Notes under the pieces: model-generated
Seen by the model: only the letters and a program-made list of their open reading frames with translations
Told to the model about the DNA's origin: nothing
Database searches by the model: none
Shown: piece by piece, positions 56,059 through 64,000 of the stretch
Position numbering within the stretch: the first letter of the stretch is position 1
Layout: every line of letters begins with the position of its first letter
Translations under genes and position numbers: made by a program
NCBI GenBank assembly: GCA_030549205.1
Contig: JAUKTV010000003.1
Span: 2,666,001 to 2,730,000 of the forward strand
DNA: 64,000 bases
Reading direction: 5' to 3'
Origin: Apiosordaria backusii
Lineage: Eukaryota > Ascomycota > Sordariomycetes > Sordariales > Lasiosphaeriaceae

Positions 56059-58321
56059 ATGTCGACCTTCAACGGCCTTGTAGCCGAGTTCCCAGACATC
56101 AGAGTGGACTTTTTTCGCTCCCACCTAGATCTCCGCCCTCCGCTAGCATGCTTCCTTAGTCATATCCACAGCGACCATCTCGCCGGTTTGGAAAGTCTAC
56201 GATCACCGTTGTAAGTTCTCATATGGTGATTCTTACTCAGATGTTCTGATCTGAAGCTTTCTAGCGTCTATTGTTCTGCAGCTACGAAGGAAATGCTTCT
56301 TCGCCTTGAACGGTTTCCGTGTCGCATCAACTACGCCAAGGGCATCTTGGAAGCCCGTGTCCAGCGATACCGTCATCTCAAAACTCTACTGGTATGTACC
56401 TCTAGCAGTCCCTTTAGTATTTGACACGATTACTCAATGAATTCCAGAAGCCACTACCTTTGGAAACGCCCACGGTGTTGGAGCTCGAGCCGGGGAACCA
56501 TATGCAAGTCACACTGTTCAATGCAAATCACTGTCCAGGCGCGGTCATGTTTCGTATGTCTACCATTTGTTAGTGTGCCAATATGTGCGGAATATTGACG
56601 AGCTGCAGTGTTTGAAGGTGGTGGCAAAGCAGCTCTTTATACTGGAGACATCAGAAGCGAGCCGTGGTTTGTAAATGCCATAGCAAGATCACCACCGCTG
56701 ATCGAGTATTCTTCCGGGCTCAAGATTTTAGATACAATCTACCTCGATACATCTTTTGTCGACGATATGAACTTTCCACCTAAATCCCATGGCATCCGCG
56801 AACTTCTCGAAAAGGTGTCAGAGTACCCCAAAGACACCATCTTCCACTTTCAAGCTTGGACATACGGGCAAGTCTCCCAGAATTTCAAAAATGACCGACT
56901 TCTCACTAATCCCTATGAAGTTATGAAGACGTCTGGATAGCATTGTCTAAAGCCCTTCAGAGCAAGGTATGGGCTAATAACTGCCAGAGAAAAGGACGCA
57001 GCTGATCCTGTAGCAGATTCATGTCGATGAGTACAAGATGTCAATGTATCGCTCTCTCGTTGCCAAAGATGCCGACAACAGGTTCGGGGCCCAGTTTCAT
57101 TTAGCCCCTGAAGCAGCCGCTCTTGTGGGCTTCATGTGTGGCAACACTTTTCACTCAGGATGTCTCACACTCGATCAAAACGTCCGTCTGCATAGCTGCG
57201 AGAAGGGAAACTATTGCCCAACGGTGCAGAACTCTCTCGCTTCGGTAGTTTGGATCCAGCCTATTGTTACGCGCCTTCCGAATGGACAAGATATTGCGGA
57301 GCTGGGTGTCGGTGGGGGAGGGGAGGACCTGGAGCGAGAAGCAGAATTGGACTACCTTCTTCCAGAAGATATAGAATCTCTTCTTGAGATGTAAGTCGAT
57401 TCTTTACCTAGGGCGCTGAGTCACGCTAATAATCGTAGGGTTGGTGATGCAGAGGAGGTGTCGGATGTCATGCAAGAGCAACTCCGTCATTTCCTCCTGA
57501 ATGTTGTCGCGAGCGGGCGAAAAGTGCCACTTGACCTCGAGCGATCAGTTTTTGGAGACAAGAACGAAACCAAGCTTTCCGATGGGATTCAGGCGATCAC
57601 AAAAAAGCTGAGATCACAAACGATACAGACCATACCAACTGATTCGAATACCGCGGCGCTTCCCAAGACCATCACTTTCCCATACTCTCGCCATTCATCA
57701 TTTCCTGAACTTTGTGCACTAGCAAATGCATTCAAGCCGAGAGATATTTGGCCTTGCACCGTCGATGCACCCCGGTGGGTTGAGCAAGGCATCACGATTG
57801 AGGGACTTTTCGGTGCCCATTGCTCTGCGAGCGAGTTTCGGCATGACAAACTAATGCTCAAGCAACACGCCAAACTAGGAAACAACAACCAGGACATGCT
57901 TGACACACAGATCACGACAACTTCTGTCGACAGCTCACAGCGCCTTCTCCTGGCAATAGGGGGCGAGGGAGCAGAGTTGTTAACAGTAGATGAACGACTG
58001 CCAGTGACGAATAACAACGGACACTTAACTTCAGCGATCGTTAGCCAGCATCCCTCCCCTGGATCAGATTTGGAAGGCGATACCGTCATGGAAGGCGATG
58101 TCGTCATTCAAGACTATACGAGTTTTGAAGACTTTGATGGAATATACCCTCACAGCTCTCAGCAGTCGATAATATCGGAAACAGAACTCGAGGCTCGAAT
58201 AATCGCCTTCCAGACCATATTGAATAATGCCAGGAAGCCCACCAGTAGCGCGATTGGACTAATATCAACGAGAGACCACCACACAGTCTTAGACAAGGAT
58301 CTTGGTTTTGACCAGACCTGA
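56059..58321 (+). CDS. Artemis/SNM1-family metallo-beta-lactamase (beta-CASP) nuclease
   Basis: DNA end-processing or crosslink-repair nuclease, nuclear. Seven exons: 56059-56210, 56265-56391, 56448-56553, 56609-56867, 56921-56966, 57017-57390 and 57439-58321, giving 648 residues. The metal-binding HxHxDH is FLSHIHSDHLAGL (~residues 32-44). Further motifs are NANHCPGAVMF and LYTGDIR, then the beta-CASP part with FPYSRHSSFPEL. The metallo-beta-lactamase fold begins at the N-terminus, as in Artemis, unlike Pso2, which has a long N-terminal region. The fourth intron (56868-56920) is GC-AG: donor GCAAGT, branch CACTAAT, acceptor AAG; only this joins WTYG to YEDVWIALSKALQSK. The C-terminus ends soon after a Ser/Thr/Asp-rich tail; an extra downstream exon is possible. 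Confidence 0.9.
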
Positions 58322-59024
58322 TTCTAGAAACAGCCCTAAAAGTCAGCCATGGTCAAAGTCTCTATCACATGGAAAGAAGTCAAAGATGGCAGGCAAGAGC
58401 AATCATTGGAGCGCTTGTAATGGCTCATCTGGAGGACGTTGTCAAGATGGCGATCTCCAACTGCCGATCCCCGCATTACCCCTGGCTGTGGTCAAAACAG
58501 GGCCTCCAATACAACAAGGCAGACCCATCGGAAAATTATTCCACGAATCTACTCACTATGTGGTACTAGAAACCGCCAAGGCTTTGGACGATGCATTACA
58601 AATGATCAGGCCAACTCGAGTTGAACGCACAGAGATTAGTATTTCCAGCAATTGCAAGACGGGCGGTTCGTCATATGAGCAGACAGGCACACCAAAGCGG
58701 GAAAAGCCGAGACAATATGGGGAGAGTTTAGCCATAACGGTGAAGGAACGTATCGAGTACATTATGCCTAAATGTTACCCCATCTTTCCCCAGACCATGG
58801 ATTGTGGGGAACATGCTTGATACAGCGGACGGGAGCGGTTCCAGAACCACATGATGGAAGGGATGGGAGTGATGGCCTCCAGCAGCATATAAAGACCGTG
58901 GTCCGGCCGTGACCGGGTCCCTGCAGCCTACATCTGGTTCTGTCCGGGTATCTGGGATTCTCGTACATACATCGGTCCCTGGGTACTTTCTTTGGGGTAC
59001 ACAGCACCCGCCCCCACCATCACC
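58322..59024. other. Intergenic: nuclease 3' flank and GH43 promoter
   Basis: Open frames of up to ~170 codons lie here in several phases, none with motifs; one may be a missed last exon of the nuclease gene. A TATA box lies at 58888-58893. Confidence 0.5.
58888..58893 (+). promoter_or_regulatory. TATA box of the GH43 gene
   Basis: TATAAA within GCATATAAAGACC, 132-137 bases upstream of the ATG. Confidence 0.55.
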
Positions 59025-60241
59025 ATGACGCGGGCCAGACCCAGGACGCTTTTAGCAGTCGCTGCTTTCCTATTTACATGGTCATGTCTTGCGGCTAGCA
59101 TCAAGAGCCGTGGGTCAGGGGGACTCTTTCTTGACCTTGCTGATCTTGGGGTCGATGTAACAAAGCGTCAGACGAATAATCTCGCTGGGTACCTGGGAGC
59201 CTTCTTCCTTGGGGCCGACCCATATGTCTACTTTTATCTCAGCAACGGCAACGATGCTCTTTCCTTCATGGCTTTGAACAAGGGTCAGCCAGTGATCAGG
59301 CCGACGAAGGGGACCACTGGTGTTCGAGACCCTACCATCATTTCAGGGGGCGGAAGTGAGGCTGGGAAGAAGTGGTACATCATTGGCACTGACTTACACA
59401 TCGGAAGGGTAGGTCTACTCATGCAGAATATCGCGATATACGCAGCCAGCGTACTAACAGCGAGAAACCAGACGACCTGGGACGCAGCCCAACGAACCGG
59501 CTCCCGAGGAATCTTTGTGTGGGAAAGCACCGACCTGATCAACTGGACCAACGAGCGACTCGTCACCGTCGAGGACGCCACAGCCGGCATGGTTTGGGCT
59601 CCAGAGGCAATCTGGGATCCCGCCAAAGGACAATACCTCGTTCACTGGGCTTCCAAATTCGTAAGAAACACCATTCTCCAACTCTGTGAGTAGGTGTAGC
59701 TGACACCAGCATTCAGTACCCAACCTCCGACCCAAGCCACACCGGCAACCCCTCCAACATCCGCATGCGATACGCCTACACCTCCGACTTCAAAACCTTC
59801 TCCCCGCCTCAAACCCTAATCGACAAGAACCCCACCAACATCATCGACCTCAACTACCTCCCCCTCTCCCCCAACGACCCCAATTCCCAGTCCTTCCTCC
59901 GATTCATGAAAGACGAGACCCGCAAGACCGTTTTCGTGGAAGTATCCAACAACGGGTTATTTGGCACGTGGACAAGACCGGGCGGCGACACGGCAATAAT
60001 CCAGTCAGGTGTTGAAGGGCCAGCCTCGTATCTGGACAATGTGAACCCGAGCAAAGTTCACTTGCTGCTGGACTTTTACGGGAGCGATGGGTACAGACCG
60101 TTTGAGACGACGAACCCGAGGAGTAACTCCGGCTGGGTGGGGAGCAACAGGAATAATTTCCCAAAGAATCTGAGGCATGGGAGTGTGCTGCCGATTAATG
60201 GGACGGTTTATGAGGCTATTAGGGCGAGGTGGGGGGTTTGA
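59025..60241 (+). CDS. GH43 family glycoside hydrolase, secreted
   Basis: Five-bladed beta-propeller enzyme family acting on arabinose or xylose linkages in hemicellulose or pectin side chains. Exons are 59025-59408, 59472-59660 and 59717-60241, giving 365 residues. Residues 1-~24 form a signal peptide (LLAVAAFLFTWSCLAAS). Likely catalytic residues are Asp in GVRDPTII (general base), the WAPEAIWD region, and Glu in EGPASYLD (general acid), in the usual order. Intron 1 (donor GTAGGT, branch GTACTAACAG, acceptor CCAG) is 63 nt, a multiple of three without stops. It is a single catalytic domain with no binding module. Exact specificity cannot be read from sequence. Confidence 0.9.
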
Positions 60242-62163
60242 GCGGCGACTTTGGAGGAAGGGGGTTGTTTGTATATACAAAATAAGGGGAAAGTACATAA
60301 ATGTGAAAATGCAGACAAAACTACCTATTAAACTGATCGAGGAATGAGGGACCGCGATTAGAAGCATTGGCTGACTTGGACAGTCTACATCCTGTACTTG
60401 TCATATCTCTTGTTTACAGCAAAAGTTCTGGCAAGAGTGATTGGTCTACGTATCGAGGAGCAACATCGACAGCCCGAATTGCTCCAAACTACAAATACGA
60501 GACCAACTAGTCTAGAAACTTCCCATCTGATCTGTACATGCCCGCCCCCCCCCCCCGCTAGGTACTAGTCCAAAAGCTCGTGCATCGTCCCATCTTGGGC
60601 CCCGCTCCGTTGCCCACGGGTATGCTCCGGCCCGCTCCACACTCCAATCCACACCGGCTTTTTGCGTCTGTCAGATCTGCACACTAGCAAACTCGAACGC
60701 CACCAAAAGCCCACCCTGTCATACTTTCAAACCCTTTCCCACAGAAAATCAGGGCGTCATCCAGCGAATAATTGGTTCTTGGGTGCCACGATCCGGGTTT
60801 TGCTGTCCGTCTCAGTGGACGGAAGTTGGTCGCCATTGAAGTTGTTGTCAGTCTGGCGTACCTTATACATAGCTGTAAGTCGTCCAATCAAAACAGGGGA
60901 AAAAAGAATACAGCCAATCATATAACACCGTTTTTGGGGTGGTGTTTTCTTGCAGACCAGAGCACCACCACCCACACTAATGCGATTCGGGGGTTAACTT
61001 TGGTCAGGACAGGACAGCATTTGGCTCATGGTTGTTTCGCACCAACCTGGAATGTGAATCATACGTGACAGATTTTCTAAAACTCGTTCTCTGCAGTATG
61101 TACAGGGAACAACCGTCCTCAAAAGTGAGTGTAACATATAATATATCAATACCTACAAAGTTAACCATCTGCCCGGTATCATATTCTCAATGCATACCAT
61201 GACAAACCAGCTACTACCTAAAATACGTACAGCTTGATTGATACAACCCAACACACAATGAAACATTCCGCTCAAAGAAAAGAAACCTTGCTCAAGAGGG
61301 GTATGTATGTCACCATCACCCTCCCCAACCTATCCTCTTTCTCCCTCATTTCTTTCTGTTTTCTCATCTCTCCATACCTCTCTTGTGGCTTCCCTTCCCT
61401 TGACCATAAACTGCCGACGCCAGAAAACACCGCAGCCGACATTGCAGAAGGGGGTATCTCTGAAAGCCAACAGCCAACGAAAAAAACAAAAACTCGCTTG
61501 CTTGCTCCGCCAACACGCTCGCTTTTTATTTTCTTCTGTCGTTCCGGGAATTGGGTATCTCATGATCTCGTGAGGCGGTGGGCTGATGGGGAGAGAAAGG
61601 TGTGATGTTCAGTTTCTTGATCGAAGAAGTAGAAGAAGTCGAAGAAGAAGAATGTGAGACAAAGTGAAATGTGATGGTGGGATAGTCTTGGGAAAGTAAA
61701 AAGTGTAACAAAGAAGAAAAAGAACCTATGATGAAGTGAATTATACCGAACCCTGGGAATCGTGCTTTCTTTCCTCTGTTCTCTCTCTCCATGCCCAGTT
61801 GCCCGTACCCAGATCCGATTACCAACACAAGAACAAAAAGAAAACCAACAGCAGAGGGAATATCCATTTGCCTGTCCGTATAACACCAAAAGCCCAGACA
61901 GCCTTTCAGAAGAAAGAGGGAACCGCAGAAGTCCGCCCAGCTCCCACAAACAAAACGAAAAACCAAATCGAAAACCAACCTGTGCAATTTCCCACTCGTC
62001 AATCTGAAACGTGGTATAAACAGTGCACTTATTTTCTTTTCCGTCCGATGCAAAAGGGTCAAGGGAAACAGAGACCATGAAAGGGGTATTAGTGGTAAGA
62101 GTCGTTGGCCAGTTTTTAGCGAGCCAGATAGGAAAAAAATGCAAAAGCAGCGGGGTGAAGCCC
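60242..62163. other. Convergent intergenic region
   Basis: 3' flanks of GH43 and the velvet gene. It includes a 12-base C-run at 60545-60556 and A/T-rich stretches with strong strand asymmetry. No gene was seen. Confidence 0.55.
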
Positions 62164-63448
62164 TTATTTGTCGATGTCCCCAAGCTCAATGCCGGGAAGC
62201 GCGAGTCCCATGTCACCGTGCTGGGTCATTGGTGGCTGCGCTGAGTTGGGTTGGTAACTCAGGTGGGTTGGCGAAGCATATATATTATGATGTGCGGTTG
62301 GGTACTGGTATGTCGAGATAGGGGACCTTCTAGTTCCCGGCGAGAAGGTGGACGTTGCCGAATTCGGGCCAGCAGATTGTGGCGAGATTTGCGTGTCGAG
62401 GGGATGAAGAGGAGGTGGGAACGTTGCCATACCAGAGCGCATAGAAATGCCAGAGACGGCAGGTTGCGTGTGCACCGGATAGCTGGTGGTTATGGGAAGG
62501 GCATGGGAGAAGGTTGCGGATACCAATGGCTCCGGCATCGTCCGAGGATTTGGGTTATGAGTGTAGTAGCCATTGTCGTAACCTGGATGATCGCCGGCCG
62601 AGGAGCTATGTCGCATACGCTTCGAAGCCCTATCGTCGTACCCGAAGTCGTAGCCTCCGCTGTCGTACTGATCCAATGCGCTGGTCCTCCTACCGTGGTG
62701 CTGCTGACCATTAGGACTCAGGTCGTGATTGCCCTCATGGATGTAACCCATCGACTGCGACTTCATGTCCACCTGCCCGTGAGGAGCACCGCTGGCGCCG
62801 CGCTTTCTCTGAACGACCGTTCTTGAATCCTTTCGTAACCGTAGTCGCACGCCTTGGTCGCTGAAGGTCCTTGTCAGAAAGGTCGATTCCTGCAATCCGG
62901 GAAAGGACTTGTTTGCATAGACCTGGAACGGATCCGTAATGCAGCTCGAAAGTTGCCAGCAATCCTTGGTCTGTGATCTGAGCTCAAAAAGAATAAACTC
63001 GATCCTGAATGTGCCCTCCCTCTTGACCGACAAATCTCCAAATACAAAAAAGCCACCCTGAGTGTTATCTGTATCTTTCAGATTGTACAGCGAGGAGACC
63101 ACGGTTCCCGCCAAATCACCTCCTTTAGCTTCTGGTCGGCGTTGTTGGTCATCGTTCTCTCCGTCCCTGGGGACCAGCTTGGCGACAAGAATGAGGTATG
63201 GGTTTTGGAGATATTTCTGGGCAGGATCTACCCTGGGAGACACATTGAGTTGTACGATGGGCGGAGGGTCCAGTGGTCGGCGATCTGTCACAAAGAATGT
63301 AAGCTGAATATTCCCAATCGACTCTCGGAAAAGACCAGAGACGACTGCACTCTTCCATACCTTTTCCTTTTGTCAGGGCTACACATCCTGTCTTTGGTTG
63401 CTGCCTTATTTTCAGCTGGTAGTCTTGGGCGGTGAGTCCTGCCATCAT
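62164..63448 (-). CDS. VosA-like velvet family regulator
   Basis: Velvet proteins are nuclear DNA-binding regulators with an NF-kappaB-like fold that couple development, spore viability and secondary metabolism. Exon 1 is 63448-63361, exon 2 63284-62164 (donor GTATGG, acceptor CAG), giving 402 residues. The split is characteristic: YQLKIRQQPKTG before it and DRRPLDPPPIVQL after it. The velvet domain fills residues ~8-175 (PYLILVAKLV, TQGGFFVFGDLSVKREGTFR, FLTRTFSDQGVRLRLRKD). A basic RASKRMRHSS (~230) is a likely nuclear localisation signal. The rest is Pro/Ser/Tyr-rich. An N-terminal velvet domain without a large insertion favours VosA over VelB or VelC, with moderate certainty. Two adjacent ATGs start it; the first is taken. 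Confidence 0.9.
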
Positions 63449-64000
63449 CTTGTCGGCGGCAGGCCTGAGGACCAACCAAAGTTCTCGACTGTATGGGAGG
63501 AGGCGTGGCCGTGGTTTGTATGGTTCCCCCGTTCTAGTGTGGAAAGACGGTCGAAACCTACCAGAAAGGTATCAGAGCCTCGGTAGCCACGGGTGAAGTG
63601 ATTCTGGTCGAAACTTTTTGTAAGTTTAGACGGAGCCAGAGTCGATCCGTGTGTGCGAGATGAATGGAAAAAACGCCACGGACCGGTGGGGTAGGGTAAG
63701 GTAGGGGGTATCGAAGATAATAGAGTTTGGCTGTGGAGAGTGGGGGTGATCACGAGGCGGTTTTAAAGTTGGCGGTGACTGATATTGTTGACGATGTGGT
63801 CTCTCAGAGGCTGCTACACTGTGTAAGCCGGGGTCCAAGGAAGCAGAACAACCGTGGAAATCGAAACACACTGTGGGCCAGTCTTAAGGCACCCGCACAG
63901 AATAAACTTGACTAAGAAGTCACGACACTGTCTACAAAGCGGGGTTGGAAGGAGGAAGGGAAGGAGGGGAGGGGAGGGAACGAAGGTATAGTAAGTATAG
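63449..64000. other. 5' region of the velvet gene, window end
   Basis: It probably contains the leader and promoter of the velvet gene. The last ~60 bases are a purine-rich GGAAGGGAAGGAGGGGAGG tract. No gene was seen. Confidence 0.5.

Overview
This is nuclear DNA of a filamentous ascomycete, most likely a Sordariomycete and probably from the Sordariales. The evidence is small GT-AG introns of about 50-200 nt with CTNAC-type branch sites, a beta-tubulin gene with six introns (the first splitting off only four codons), a velvet regulator, AA9/CE8/GH43 plant cell wall enzymes and a CPC1/GCN4-type bZIP gene. Exon structures were worked out by hand from splice signals, reading phase and family motifs. 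No transposon, CRISPR array or prokaryotic operon was seen.

Region 1 (1-19 kb) is housekeeping and regulatory. It holds cpc-1, with two AUG uORFs and a 228-codon in-frame upstream extension; a large Ser-rich unknown protein on the minus strand; a gene-empty stretch of about 5.7 kb; GCN20; and beta-tubulin. CPC1 and GCN20 belong to one pathway, general amino acid control: GCN20 with GCN1 activates the eIF2alpha kinase GCN2, whose output is read by the uORFs of cpc-1.

Region 2 (19-43 kb) is mixed. It holds a variant protein kinase, an intron-containing tRNA-Lys(CUU), glycerol kinase, an ankyrin-repeat protein with an awkward exon junction, an unknown protein, the GPI mannosyltransferase GPI18/PIG-V, a four-helix membrane protein, and a YTH-domain RNA reader.

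Region 3 (45-64 kb) is rich in secreted enzymes. It holds an AA9 polysaccharide monooxygenase, a pectin methylesterase with an (AGTCC)15 array inside its intron, a four-WSC-domain protein with an apparent single-base frameshift, a P450, an Artemis/SNM1-type nuclease with a GC-AG intron, a GH43 glycosidase, and a VosA-like velvet regulator. This suggests a plant-litter or dung saprotroph.

The strongest item for a second look is the translational architecture of cpc-1. Next are the G-run frameshift in the WSC gene, the pentanucleotide array in the pectinesterase intron, and a perfect 18-bp palindrome just after the cpc-1 stop. I found no clear candidate for an entirely new system.
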